A DNA stretch of 64,000 nt, taken from Streptomyces venezuelae. GTDB taxonomy: Bacteria; Actinomycetota; Actinomycetes; Streptomycetales; Streptomycetaceae. Made by a program: the position numbers and the translations under genes. Location: positions 5,294,001-5,358,000 of the forward strand of contig NZ_CP029193.1 of assembly GCF_008642355.1 (NCBI RefSeq). The letters are read 5' to 3'. The notes below the pieces were generated by a model. The model searched no databases and had not been told where the DNA came from. It worked only from the letters and a program-made list of their open reading frames with translations. Positions 8,656-17,678 of the stretch are shown here, in pieces; positions within the stretch are counted from its first letter, which is position 1; each line of letters opens with the position of its first letter.

Positions 8656-9050
8656 GTCACGAGGGGACGTTGGTCCTCGACAGCGAGGGACTCTCGAAGC
8701 TGCTCGCCGACGACGAGCAGGTGGTGGCTCTGATCGCCGAGGCACGCTCGCGCGGCATGGAGGTCGTGATCAGTGCGCTCGCCATCATCGAAGCGGTCCA
8801 TGCCCGTACGAACAAGTCCCGCCTGAATTGGGTGCTTTCCGGGCTGCGGGTCGTCCCGGTCGGTGACGAGGAGGCGAGGGCGGCCTCGAAGCTGCTGACG
8901 AATGCCGGGTTGCACGGGCACAAGTACGCGATCGATGCGGCGGTCGCCGAGGCGGCGCTGCGGCAGCACCGTCCCGTGGTCATGCTGACGTCCGATATCG
9001 ACGACATGGCCAAGCTGTGCGGTGAGCGGGTCCGGCTCGTGGCGGTGTGA
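8637..9050 (+). CDS. PIN-domain ribonuclease toxin (VapC-like)
   Basis: A 137-residue PIN-domain protein, probably a metal-dependent RNase held in check by the preceding antitoxin. The acidic metal-binding residues are visible: LDSEGLSKLL (N-terminal Asp), a Glu in SALAIIEAV, HKYAIDAAVAEAA (central Asp) and TSDIDDM (C-terminal Asp). The start is GTG with a GAGGAGG-type ribosome site inside the antitoxin gene. Length is normal for VapC. Confidence 0.85.
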   Translation: MARRRLSHEGTLVLDSEGLSKLLADDEQVVALIAEARSRGMEVVISALAIIEAVHARTNKSRLNWVLSGLRVVPVGDEEARAASKLLTNAGLHGHKYAIDAAVAEAALRQHRPVVMLTSDIDDMAKLCGERVRLVAV

Positions 9051-9084
9051 TTTCGCTTGGTTCGGCTCAGTAGGAGCGGGGCCC

Positions 9085-9489
9085 CTAGGGGCTCCAGTGG
9101 CCGAGGAAGGGCTTGAGGTCGTCGCCGCTGGGCTTCGGCGGCGTGGGCAGCTTTGGTGCTGAGACGGACTCGGTGAGGTGTTGGAGGTGCGCGTCCGCGA
9201 ATGCGAGCCACGCCCCGATCTCGGTCCGTCCCTGTCCGGGCGGCAGTGATGTGGCGCGGTCGCGTACTGCTGTGACGTATTCGGTCAGGTGGTTGGCCTT
9301 GTGCCAGGCGTCTGCCTGTTCTCCGAGGTGTTTGACGCGACAGGCGTGGGCGTCGTCGGCGCGGGCTTCCTGCATGGCGGCCTCCCACCGCTTTTGCCGC
9401 ACCTCTCTGGCTTGTCGGTCTGCGAGAGGTTTACGTTCCGCGGCTTCGCCGCGCAGGCCGACCGGACACGGGGTCCGTCTGCCGCACAC
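9085..9489 (-). CDS. Small hypothetical protein, possibly the C-terminal remnant of a larger one
   Basis: A 134-residue charged, helical protein with many Arg, Lys and Glu residues (QAREVRQKRWEAAMQEARAD). It starts at a GTG with AAAGGA upstream. The sequence (HLTEYVTAVRDRA ... WLAFADAHLQHL) resembles the C-terminal end of longer Streptomyces proteins of unknown function that I recall from plasmid-like regions. It may therefore be a remnant. No function can be assigned. It lies on the strand opposite the toxin-antitoxin pair and ends 35 bp from it. Confidence 0.55.
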   Translation of the reverse strand: MCGRRTPCPVGLRGEAAERKPLADRQAREVRQKRWEAAMQEARADDAHACRVKHLGEQADAWHKANHLTEYVTAVRDRATSLPPGQGRTEIGAWLAFADAHLQHLTESVSAPKLPTPPKPSGDDLKPFLGHWSP

Positions 9490-9523
9490 CGATCATCCTT
9501 TCCCCCGGCTCAACGCGCCCGGC

Positions 9524-9553
9524 ACGGGCCCGGCTCCTCGGAGTCGGGCCCGT
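9524..9553. terminator. Strong hairpin downstream of rsgA
   Basis: A 14-bp stem (9524-9537 with 9540-9553, one mismatch) with a 2-nt turn, in the gap between rsgA and the hypothetical gene on the same strand. There is no T tract, so it could be a transcript-stabilising hairpin or a Streptomyces-type terminator. Confidence 0.55.
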
Positions 9554-9587
9554 CTCGTTGCCCCGGTGAGGCGCCCCCCGAGGCGGC

Positions 9588-10661
9588 TCACGACCCGCGT
9601 TTCCAGTCGCGGCGTACCTGTTCGCGCTGGCGGGCGTCGATGCGTTCGCCGATCCACTCGTTCTCCGCGGTCAGTTTGCGGAAGCTCTCCAGGCGGCGTC
9701 GGGAGATCTCGCCCTCCTCGACCGCGGCCAGCACCGCGCACCGGGGTTCCGAGGTGTGGGAGCAGTCGTGGAAGCGGCAGGAGGCGGCCAGTTCCTCGAT
9801 CTCCGAGAAGAGCATGGCCAGGCCGTCCGCCGCGTCCCACAGGCCGACGCCACGCAGGCCGGGGGTGTCGATCAGGGTGCCGCCGCCCGACAGGAGGAGC
9901 AGGTCCCTGCGGGTCGTGGTGTGCCGGCCCTTGCCGTCGCTGTCCCGGGCCGCCCTCACCTCCTGGATCTCCTCGCCGACCAGTACGTTGGCGAGGGTCG
10001 ACTTGCCCGCGCCCGACTGGCCGAGCAGCACGGACGTGCCGTGCGACACGTGCGAGCGCAGGGTGTCGAGGCCGTGCCCCGTCCGTGCGCTGACGGCGAG
10101 CACCGGTACGTTCGGGGCCGCGCCGCGGATGTCCGAGGCGAGGTGGTCCAGGGTCTGCTCGTCGTCGACGAGGTCGGACTTCGTCATGACGACCATCGGC
10201 TGCGCACCGCACTCCCAGGCCAGCGCCAGGAAGCGTTCGATCCGCTCCAGTTCGAGCTCCACTGCGAGCGACACGGCGATGACGGCGTGATCGACGTTGG
10301 CCGCGAGGACCTGGCCCTCGGAGCGTTTCGTCGAGGTGGAGCGCACGAAGGCGGTGCGGCGGGGCAGCAGGGCGCGGATCGCGGGCGGTTCGGTGTCGCG
10401 GTCGAGTGCGACCCAGTCGCCGGCGCAGACGGCCCACATGGGGTCGCGGGGGGCGACGGGGTTCGGGTCGGATCCGAGCAGCACGGTGGAGCGTCCGTCG
10501 GCGGCGGGGGTCACCACCTCGCAGAGGCCGCGTTCGACCCTGACGACCCGTCCGGGCGACAGCCCCTTCGCGGCGTACGGAGCGAAATCGGCTTCGACCC
10601 CGGCGTTCCAGCCGTACGCGGCCAGTGGGTGAGAGGCCTCGGGCTCTGTCAACGAATCCAC
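9588..10661 (-). CDS. rsgA: Ribosome small-subunit-dependent GTPase A
   Basis: A 357-residue circularly permuted GTPase that assists late 30S maturation. The order of motifs shows the permutation: an N-terminal OB fold (about 30-100), then the G4 motif MTKSDLVD, then the P-loop GQSGAGKST, then DTPGLRGVGLW (G3). A C-terminal zinc finger follows (CRFHDCSHTSEPRC). The start is uncertain: the GTG at 10661 has no room for a ribosome site, while a TTG at 10652 has GAAGGG 8 bases upstream. This is a housekeeping gene and not part of the island. Confidence 0.93.
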   Translation of the reverse strand: MDSLTEPEASHPLAAYGWNAGVEADFAPYAAKGLSPGRVVRVERGLCEVVTPAADGRSTVLLGSDPNPVAPRDPMWAVCAGDWVALDRDTEPPAIRALLPRRTAFVRSTSTKRSEGQVLAANVDHAVIAVSLAVELELERIERFLALAWECGAQPMVVMTKSDLVDDEQTLDHLASDIRGAAPNVPVLAVSARTGHGLDTLRSHVSHGTSVLLGQSGAGKSTLANVLVGEEIQEVRAARDSDGKGRHTTTRRDLLLLSGGGTLIDTPGLRGVGLWDAADGLAMLFSEIEELAASCRFHDCSHTSEPRCAVLAAVEEGEISRRRLESFRKLTAENEWIGERIDARQREQVRRDWKRGS

Positions 10662-10981
10662 CCTTCATACGGCAGTTTCGTCCGAGCGTACCCGCGGTCC
10701 GGATTGCGTCGGCAGGTCCGCTGATTACGGCTGTTGTCATCGCTCTGCTTATGGGGAGTGAACGCCGTACGCGCCGTGCGGTCAACATATGGGGCCGGGC
10801 CGTCCATTCGTCATTACTCCGCCGTTTCATCGACAGTGACGTGTTTTCCGTTTGCTCCCGTTTCGGCACCTGAAGTGTTGCCGCGTAACAGAAACGTGAT
10901 GTCAGTCCGGGTGTTCCCGGAGGTCGGGCCTTTCCATAGTTGGCGGCCGTGGGGCGGGTTACCGAGGAGACGGGGAACTGC

Positions 10982-12619
10982 ATGCGTGCAATAAGGGTCA
11001 CTGGATGGATGGCAGGGGTGGGGGCCCTGGTTCTGACCATGTCGGCTTGCGGCGGCGGGGAGACCCAGCGGACCGCAGCCGACGGCGGGACCTTCCGCTT
11101 CGGCTTGACCGAACCGGCCGCGATCGACCCCGGTCTCGCGTCGGAGACAACGGGACTCATCGTCTCCGAGGTGCTGTTCTCCGGCCTGTACCGGGTCAAT
11201 CCGAAGGGTGAACTCGAGCCGCGGCTCGCCACGTCGGCCAGCACGAACGACGACTGCACGCAGTGGAAGTTCACCATCAAGGGCGGCACGAAATTCACCA
11301 ACGGTGAGACCGTCGACGCGGAATCCTTGATTCGTGGCTGGAACCGTACGGTGAGCCCGGCACTCGCCTCCGATGTCTCGTACCACCTCGACGGCATCAA
11401 GGGGTACGAAAAGGTCCGCAGCGGAAAAGCGAAGCGGATGAGCGGACTGACCGCACCCGACGCCACCTCGCTGCGGGTCGACCTCTCCGCGAGTGACTGT
11501 GAGTTCGACAAGAAGACGGCGCACACGGCCTTCAGCCCCATTCCCGAGGCGGCCGCGAAGAGCGACAAGGAGTTCGCGGACCTGCCCATCGGGAACGGGC
11601 CGTTCAAGATGGCGGGCAAGTGGGACCACAACAAGAAGATCTCCCTCGTCCGCAATGACGCCTATGGACTCAAGAAGGCGAAGCTCGGCGGGATCGACAT
11701 CACGCTCGTCAACAGCCAGAGCATGTTCGACCTCGAGTACCAGGGCTTCCAGACGGGGATCTTCGACTACGCGCACGTGCCGCCGGGGCAGCTCTCCAAG
11801 GCCGAGGCGCAGTACAAGCCCGCCGGCAAGTGGATGTCCCAGGACGTCAACGGCATGAACTACCTCCTGCCGATCACCGACCAGGGGCCGCTCAAGAGCC
11901 GGGACGCCCGCCTCGCGATCTCGTACGCCATCGACCGGCAGGCCATCACCAAGGGCCTGTACAAGGGGTACCAGCGCCCGGCCTCGTCCATCGTCCCGCC
12001 CGCACTGCCGAAGTCGTACCAGGACGGGCTGTGCACGTCGTGCCTCAAGCAGGACGCCGCGAAGGCGAAGGCACACGCGAAGAAGGCGGGCCTGAAGCCG
12101 GGGGACGAACTGTCCCTCGTGTTCAACACCGGTGTCGGGCACGACCAGTGGATCCAGGCCGCGGCCAAGCAGATCGAGGACACCCTCGGGCTCAAGGTGA
12201 AGGTGAAGGGAACGACCTTCACGGAAGGGCTCGAGAAGGAACAGAGCGCCGAGGCCACCGGCCTGTTCCGTTACTCCTGGGGCGCCGACTACCCGACGCC
12301 GGACAACTATCTCTACCCCTTGCTGCACTCGAACTCGATCGCCAAGGACAAGTCCGGAAAGGTCATGGGCGACAACCGCAGCCGCTACCACAACCCCGAG
12401 TTCGACGAACTGGTGGAGCGGGGCCGTGCCACGAAGGACGAGAAGAAGCGCATCGCCGTCTACAAGCAGGCCGAGAAGGTCGCGATGGACGACATGGCGC
12501 TGATCCCCACCTTCCAGAGGTCCGAGTACCGGCTCGCGGACAAGAAGAAGTTCGCCGGCCTCGACGTCCTGTCGTTCGGTGAGAGCCCGTACTTCGAGGG
12601 GATCGAGCTGCGGAAGTAA
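10982..12619 (+). CDS. Oligopeptide ABC transporter substrate-binding lipoprotein
   Basis: A 545-residue extracellular binding protein of the OppA/DppA family (SBP_bac_5). The start at ATG 10982 gives a proper signal peptide with lipobox MSAC before a glycine-rich linker, so the protein is anchored outside the membrane. The body has the family's features: PAIDPGLASET near the start, LEPRLATS, FTIKGGTKFTNGETVDAES and AISYAIDRQAITKGL. It is the first gene of a five-gene operon with two permeases and two ATPases. Substrate is inferred to be peptides. An upstream in-frame ATG at 10940 would spoil the signal peptide. Confidence 0.92.
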   Translation: MRAIRVTGWMAGVGALVLTMSACGGGETQRTAADGGTFRFGLTEPAAIDPGLASETTGLIVSEVLFSGLYRVNPKGELEPRLATSASTNDDCTQWKFTIKGGTKFTNGETVDAESLIRGWNRTVSPALASDVSYHLDGIKGYEKVRSGKAKRMSGLTAPDATSLRVDLSASDCEFDKKTAHTAFSPIPEAAAKSDKEFADLPIGNGPFKMAGKWDHNKKISLVRNDAYGLKKAKLGGIDITLVNSQSMFDLEYQGFQTGIFDYAHVPPGQLSKAEAQYKPAGKWMSQDVNGMNYLLPITDQGPLKSRDARLAISYAIDRQAITKGLYKGYQRPASSIVPPALPKSYQDGLCTSCLKQDAAKAKAHAKKAGLKPGDELSLVFNTGVGHDQWIQAAAKQIEDTLGLKVKVKGTTFTEGLEKEQSAEATGLFRYSWGADYPTPDNYLYPLLHSNSIAKDKSGKVMGDNRSRYHNPEFDELVERGRATKDEKKRIAVYKQAEKVAMDDMALIPTFQRSEYRLADKKKFAGLDVLSFGESPYFEGIELRK

Positions 12620-12674
12620 CCGGCAGCCGGACAGGGAGTGCAGAGAACCATTCGCGTACGGGAGTAGGGACAAC

Positions 12675-13601
12675 ATGGGACGCTATATCGCCCGGCGCCT
12701 CGGACAGATGGTGCTCGTCCTCATCGGGACGACGGTGGTTCTCTTCCTCTGCCTCTTCGTGTTGCCGGGGGACCCGGCCAGCTCTCTCGCCGGCGGCGAG
12801 AACGCCCATGACCCGGTCGTCGTGGCCGAGTTGAAGGAGCGATTCGGCCTCGGCGAGCCGCTCTACCAGCAGTACTTCCACTATCTGGTCAACCTTCTCT
12901 CCGGCGACCTGGGCGAGGATTACGTACAGCGGCGTGAAGTGAGCGAGATTCTCGCGCCGAAGCTGCTGAACACCGCTCAGCTCGCCCTCGCCGCGATCGT
13001 GGTCAACGCCGTCGTCGGAGGGACGGTCGGCATGATCGCGGCCCTGCGGCGGAACAGCATCTGGGACGTCTCGGCGACGTTCGTCTCCACGCTGGCGATC
13101 GGCTTCCCCACGTTCGTCATCGGCTTCCTGCTGCAGAAGTTCTTCGTCGTCGAACTGGGGTGGTTCCCGCTGCTCAGCACCGGCGACCTCCGATCCCTGG
13201 TGCTGCCGGCGGTGAGTCTGGCCATCGTCGACGCGGCGCTCGTGGCCCGGCTCATGCGCGGAACCATGGTGGAGGTGATGCGGGCCGACTACATCAAGAC
13301 GGCCGTCGCCAAGGGGTTGCCGCCCCGGGTCGTGCTGGTCCGGCACGTGCTGCGCAACTCCGTCATCCCCGTGGTCACGTATCTGGGCATCTCCCTCGGC
13401 CTGCTGATGGGTGGAGCCCTGATCACCGAGGCGATCTTCAACTGGGACGGAGTGGGCCTGGCCCTGGTCGACGCGGTCCGTCAGCAGAACAACCCCATCA
13501 TCCTGGGGGTGGTGACGTACGGCGTCGCGGTGTTCGTCGTACTCAGCATGCTCGTGGACCTGCTCTGCGCGGCCCTCGATCCGCGCATCCGGGAAAGCTG
13601 A
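12675..13601 (+). CDS. Oligopeptide ABC transporter permease (DppB/OppB-like)
   Basis: A 308-residue inner-membrane permease of the binding-protein-dependent transport family. It begins at ATG 12675 (MGRYIARRLGQMVLVLIGTT), which places the first membrane segment at the N-terminus as expected. About six membrane segments are visible. The EAA-type coupling loop is TMVEVMRADYIKTAVAKGL. The end AALDPRIRES matches the family ending LDPR. It lies 55 bp after the binding-protein gene. A longer in-frame start at 12579 overlaps that gene and is unlikely. Confidence 0.92.
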   Translation: MGRYIARRLGQMVLVLIGTTVVLFLCLFVLPGDPASSLAGGENAHDPVVVAELKERFGLGEPLYQQYFHYLVNLLSGDLGEDYVQRREVSEILAPKLLNTAQLALAAIVVNAVVGGTVGMIAALRRNSIWDVSATFVSTLAIGFPTFVIGFLLQKFFVVELGWFPLLSTGDLRSLVLPAVSLAIVDAALVARLMRGTMVEVMRADYIKTAVAKGLPPRVVLVRHVLRNSVIPVVTYLGISLGLLMGGALITEAIFNWDGVGLALVDAVRQQNNPIILGVVTYGVAVFVVLSMLVDLLCAALDPRIRES

Positions 13602-13637
13602 CGACGGCCGTGGCACCGGCCCCGACGAAGGAACCCC

Positions 13638-14591
13638 ATGAGTGAGCTGATCAAGAGTCCGGTCGAGCTCCCGGACGTCCCGTCACCGGCGCGCCCGCGC
13701 ACCGCGGGCGGAACGGCGGAGCAGGCGGGTGAGGAGACGACCGCCGGGCCGGCGACGTCCTACTGGAAGGTCGTGTGCAGCACCTATCTGCACAACAAGC
13801 TTGCCGTGCTGGGCCTCGTCATCGTCACCGTCCTGGCCCTGACGGCCGCCTTCGGCCCCTTCCTGACACCGCACGACGCCTACGCGCAGGATCTGAACAA
13901 CACGATGGCGGGGCCGTCGGCCGAGCACTGGTTCGGGACGGACGGACTGGGGCGTGACCTGTTCGCGCGGCTGGTCGTCGGCACACGTCTCGCCCTGCTG
14001 ATCGGACTGGCATCCATCGCGCTGACCTGCGGCGTCGGCGTGCTGCTCGGAGCTCTCGCCGGATACGCGGGCCGCTGGATCGACTCTGTGATCATGCGGA
14101 CGGCCGATGTCTTCCTGGCGTTTCCGCTGCTGGTCGGTGCGATCACCATCATCCTCGTGACCGGTCAGGGAGTCTGGCCGGTCATCGTCGCGCTGGCGCT
14201 GTTCTCCTGGGCGACGGTGGCTCGCCTGCTGCGCAGCTCGATCCTCACCGTCCGCGAGGCCGATTACGTCGCCGCGGCGCGCGCCTTGGGCGCCGGCCAC
14301 ACCCGGATCGTGCTGCGGCACATCCTGCCCAACTCGATCTCCCCGGTCCTCATCTACGCCGCGTTCAACACCGGAACCGCGATCGTCGGCGTGGCCTCCC
14401 TCTCCTTCCTCGGCATCGGAGTCGCACCCGGCGTCCCGGAGTGGGGGAACATCCTGGCCGAGGGTCGCCAGTTCATCGGCGTCAGCGATCACCTGTGGGT
14501 CTTCCCCAGTCTGGCGATCATCCTGACCGTGCTGGGCTTCGTCTTTGTCGGTGACGGGCTGCGCGACGCCCTTGACCCCAAGCTGCGCTGA
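13638..14591 (+). CDS. Oligopeptide ABC transporter permease (DppC/OppC-like)
   Basis: A 317-residue permease, partner of the preceding one. A hydrophilic N-terminus of about 50 residues precedes the first membrane segment (NKLAVLGLVIVTVLALTAAF). The family motif HWFGTDGLGRDLFARL is present, then six membrane segments in total. The coupling loop is VREADYVAAARALGAGH, and the end is GDGLRDALDPKLR. The start has a GAAGGA-type ribosome site. Confidence 0.93.
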   Translation: MSELIKSPVELPDVPSPARPRTAGGTAEQAGEETTAGPATSYWKVVCSTYLHNKLAVLGLVIVTVLALTAAFGPFLTPHDAYAQDLNNTMAGPSAEHWFGTDGLGRDLFARLVVGTRLALLIGLASIALTCGVGVLLGALAGYAGRWIDSVIMRTADVFLAFPLLVGAITIILVTGQGVWPVIVALALFSWATVARLLRSSILTVREADYVAAARALGAGHTRIVLRHILPNSISPVLIYAAFNTGTAIVGVASLSFLGIGVAPGVPEWGNILAEGRQFIGVSDHLWVFPSLAIILTVLGFVFVGDGLRDALDPKLR

Positions 14592-14602
14592 AGGAGGAGG
14601 AC

Positions 14603-15661
14603 GTGAAGACCATCTTTGAGAAGGCTCCCGCGCCGAGCCCGCGCGGCACGGACGAGAGGGGACTGCCCCTGCTCGAGGTCCGCGACCTGCACGTGGAGTT
14701 CACGACCCGGGACGGTGTGACCAAGGCCGTCAACGGCGTGAACTACAGCGTCGGCGCGGGTGAGACGCTCGCGGTGCTCGGTGAGTCGGGCTCCGGCAAG
14801 TCCGTGACCGCCCAGGCGATCATGGGCATCCTCGACATGCCGCCCGGCAAGATCCCGCAGGGCGAGATCCTCTACCGCGGTCAGGACATGCTGAAGATGA
14901 GCGGGGAGGAGCGCCGGAAGATCCGCGGCCGGAAGATCGCGATGATCTTCCAGGACGCGCTCTCCGCCCTGAACCCGGTCCTCACCGTCGGTTTCCAGCT
15001 CGGTGAGATGTTCCGGGTGCACCAGGGCTTGTCCAAGAGGGAAGCGAGGCACAAGGCCGTCGAGCTGATGGACCGGGTGCGGATTCCGGCGGCCGAGGAG
15101 CGGGTCGGCGACTATCCGCACCAGTTCTCCGGCGGTATGCGCCAGCGTGTCATGATCGCGATGGCGCTGGCCCTGGAGCCGGATCTGATCATCGCGGACG
15201 AGCCCACCACGGCGCTCGACGTGACGGTCCAGGCGCAGGTCATGGACCTGCTCGCGGAGCTCCAGCGCGAGTACGACATGGGCCTGATCCTGATCACGCA
15301 CGACCTCGGCGTCGTCGCCGACGTGGCGGACAAGATCGCCGTCATGTACGCGGGCCGGATCGTCGAGACCGCTCCGGTGCACGAGCTGTACCGGAGCCCG
15401 GCGCATCCGTACACCCGTGGCCTTCTCGACTCGATCCCGCGCCTGGACCAGAAGGGCCGCGAGCTCTACGCGATCAAGGGGCTGCCGCCCAACCTCACGC
15501 GTGTGCCCAGTGGTTGTGCCTTTCACCCTCGCTGCCCGCGGGCGCAGGACATCTGTCGCGCGGACGTTCCGGTGCTGCTGCCGGTGACGGAGCGGGACGG
15601 CGTGGCACCGGCCGGCCGGGCCAGTGCGTGCCACTTCCCGGAGGAGACGATCCATGGCTGA
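14603..15661 (+). CDS. Oligopeptide ABC transporter ATP-binding protein (DppD/OppD-like)
   Basis: A 352-residue ABC ATPase. Walker A is GESGSGKSV, the Q-loop is [12 protein letters not shown], the signature is [12 protein letters not shown] and Walker B is [12 protein letters not shown]. The C-terminal OppD/F extension has the cysteine-containing segment [15 protein letters not shown]. It starts 11 bp after the permease stop behind a GGAGG site (AAGGAGGAGG). It would form a heterodimer with the following ATPase on the inner face of the membrane. Confidence 0.94.
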   Translation: MKTIFEKAPAPSPRGTDERGLPLLEVRDLHVEFTTRDGVTKAVNGVNYSVGAGETLAVLGESGSGKSVTAQAIMGILDMPPGKIPQGEILYRGQDMLKMSGEERRKIRGRKIAMIFQDALSALNPVLTVGFQLGEMFRVHQGLSKREARHKAVELMDRVRIPAAEERVGDYPHQFSGGMRQRVMIAMALALEPDLIIADEPTTALDVTVQAQVMDLLAELQREYDMGLILITHDLGVVADVADKIAVMYAGRIVETAPVHELYRSPAHPYTRGLLDSIPRLDQKGRELYAIKGLPPNLTRVPSGCAFHPRCPRAQDICRADVPVLLPVTERDGVAPAGRASACHFPEETIHG

Positions 15662-16739
15662 GACGTCGGCCGAGCGTGGTGAGCCGATCCTGCAGGTCCG
15701 CAACCTGGTGAAGCACTTTCCTCTGACGCAGGGAATCCTGTTCAAGCGGCAGATCGGTGCGGTCAAGGCCGTCGACGGTGTCTCCTTCGACCTGTACCAG
15801 GGCGAGACGCTGGGCATCGTGGGCGAGTCCGGTTGTGGCAAGTCCACGGTCGCCAGACTGTTGATGACCCTGGAGCGGGCGACGGCGGGTGAGGTGTTCT
15901 ACAAGGGTCAGGACATCACGAAGCTGTCCGGGCGGGCGTTGAAGGCGGTCCGCCGGAACATCCAGATGGTGTTCCAGGACCCGTACACGTCCCTCAACCC
16001 CCGTATGACGGTGGGTGACATCATCGGGGAGCCCTTCGAGATCCACCCGGAGGTGGCCCCGAAGGGTTCGCGCCGTCAGAAGGTCCAGGACCTCCTGGAC
16101 GTGGTGGGTCTCAACCCGGAGTACATCAACCGCTACCCGCACCAGTTCTCGGGTGGTCAGCGTCAGCGCATCGGCATCGCGCGCGGTCTGGCCCTGAATC
16201 CTGAGATCATCATCTGCGACGAGCCGGTCTCGGCCCTGGACGTGTCCGTCCAGGCGCAGGTCATCAACCTGATGGCCAAGCTCCAGGACGAGTTCAACCT
16301 GTCCTACCTCTTCATCGCGCACGACCTGTCGATCGTCCGGCACATCTCGGACCGCGTGGGCGTGATGTACCTCGGGAAGATGGCGGAGATCGGCTCGGAC
16401 GAGCAGATCTACGAGCACCCGACGCACCCGTACACGCAGGCCCTGCTGTCCGCGGTGCCGGTTCCGGACCCGGAGTCGCGTGAGGGGCGTGAGCGGATCA
16501 TCCTCACCGGTGATGTGCCGTCCCCGGCGAATCCGCCGTCGGGCTGCCGCTTCCGCACGCGGTGCTGGAAGGCGGAGGACAAGTGCGCGAAGGAGATCCC
16601 GCTCCTGGCGATCCCCGAGCGTTTCAAGGGTCAGGACACCCCGGCGGCACACGAGTCGGCCTGCCACTTCGCCGAAGAGAGAACGGTTCTCGTCAGTCAG
16701 GGAAGTGGCCGTGCCACGACAGGAGGTTCATCCGCCTGA
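15654..16739 (+). CDS. Oligopeptide ABC transporter ATP-binding protein (DppF/OppF-like)
   Basis: A 361-residue ABC ATPase. Walker A is GESGCGKST, the signature is FSGGQRQRIGIA, Walker B is IIICDEPVSALD and the H-loop is LFIAHDLSIVRH. The C-terminal extension includes GCRFRTRCWKAEDKC. Its ATG overlaps the preceding stop by 8 bp. The gene ends 2 bp before the converging LuxR regulator, with no obvious terminator between them. Confidence 0.94.
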   Translation: MAETSAERGEPILQVRNLVKHFPLTQGILFKRQIGAVKAVDGVSFDLYQGETLGIVGESGCGKSTVARLLMTLERATAGEVFYKGQDITKLSGRALKAVRRNIQMVFQDPYTSLNPRMTVGDIIGEPFEIHPEVAPKGSRRQKVQDLLDVVGLNPEYINRYPHQFSGGQRQRIGIARGLALNPEIIICDEPVSALDVSVQAQVINLMAKLQDEFNLSYLFIAHDLSIVRHISDRVGVMYLGKMAEIGSDEQIYEHPTHPYTQALLSAVPVPDPESREGRERIILTGDVPSPANPPSGCRFRTRCWKAEDKCAKEIPLLAIPERFKGQDTPAAHESACHFAEERTVLVSQGSGRATTGGSSA

Positions 16740-16741
16740 GG

Positions 16742-17419
16742 TCACCGCGCGGACGCCGACATCTGCATCACACCGGAGCGGTAGGCGAACGAGACCAGCT
16801 GGGCCCTGTCCTTGAGTTCGAGTTTGTTGCGCAGCCGGTAGACATGCGTGCGTACGGTGGCGATGCCGATGGCGAGATCGATGGCCACCTGCTCCGTCGA
16901 CAGGCCCTTCGCGATCAGCGACAGCACCTGGCGCTCCCGGGGCGTCAACGCGGCGGCGACAGGCTGCAGTTGACCCTCGGGCCTGCTGTCCTGCCGCCGG
17001 AACCAGTTGACCAGCCGCTCGGCGACCCTGGGTGCCAGCATCATCTGTCCTTGGGCCGCCGAGTGGACCGCCGAGACCAGCTCGGCGCGGTCCACCTCCT
17101 TGACGAGCAGACCGGTCACCCCCGCGTGCAGGACCGCGGAGATCACTTCGTCGCTGTCGTCCATCGTGAAGGCGACGACCTGAGGGGCGGGCGAGAACTT
17201 CTCCTCGTGGAGTCGCTTGACCATTTCCAGGCCGGAGATCCCCACCAGGTCGAGACTGGTGATGATGACGTGCGGACGGCGCGTACGCGCAATCATCATC
17301 GCGTGTATGCCGGAATCGGTTGAGTCGATGACCCGAATTCCTTCTTCGGAAGCCAGAATCGCACTGATTCCGTTCCGCACGACCGGCAATTGGTCGCAGA
17401 CGAGAACATCTATGGGCAT
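16742..17419 (-). CDS. LuxR/NarL-type response regulator with atypical receiver, candidate cluster regulator
   Basis: A 225-residue protein with an N-terminal receiver-like domain (1-120) and a C-terminal LuxR helix-turn-helix (LTPRERQVLSLIAKGLS through VRTHVYRLRNKL). Alignment by eye to NarL proteins puts Ser55 where the phospho-accepting Asp should be (PHVIITSLDLVGISG). Only one acidic residue remains in the N-terminal pocket (VCDQ, Asp9); the Thr and Lys positions are kept (FTMDD, LVKE). No kinase gene is nearby. This points to a regulator working without phosphorylation, perhaps by ligand binding. Its position at the edge of the NRPS cluster suggests a pathway-specific role. Confidence 0.85.
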   Translation of the reverse strand: MPIDVLVCDQLPVVRNGISAILASEEGIRVIDSTDSGIHAMMIARTRRPHVIITSLDLVGISGLEMVKRLHEEKFSPAPQVVAFTMDDSDEVISAVLHAGVTGLLVKEVDRAELVSAVHSAAQGQMMLAPRVAERLVNWFRRQDSRPEGQLQPVAAALTPRERQVLSLIAKGLSTEQVAIDLAIGIATVRTHVYRLRNKLELKDRAQLVSFAYRSGVMQMSASAR

Positions 17420-17678
17420 TCTCTATTTCGCCTCCCGTGAGTGGGTTCCACGGGAATACGCACGGCGTTGCCGGAATGACTACACGCACTGTTCGGGCAG
17501 CCGCACACGTCCCCAATGATTTCGCGGCTGTGTGCGGTGTGGCCCCCCGTGACCGAACTCCCAGTTTTCCCCCGTGTGCACCTTTCGTAACTGCAAAGGT
17601 GTGACAGGTTCAAGCATTGCGGAACGAAGTAGCCAGGTCAAGGCTTGACTTTCATGGAAGAGGGTTCGAAGGCGGCCT
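17420..17678. other. Upstream region of the LuxR-type regulator
   Basis: 259 bp between the regulator and the end of the MFS gene on the same strand. The base composition is more AT-rich than its surroundings, as expected for a promoter. I do not find the GTAA-N9-TTAC palindrome seen at the two other cluster promoters. Confidence 0.4.

Noticed and set aside
9493..11655. 720-codon minus-strand frame across rsgA and the transporter gene
   Set aside because: It lies out of frame with rsgA and antisense to the binding-protein gene, and shows no motif.
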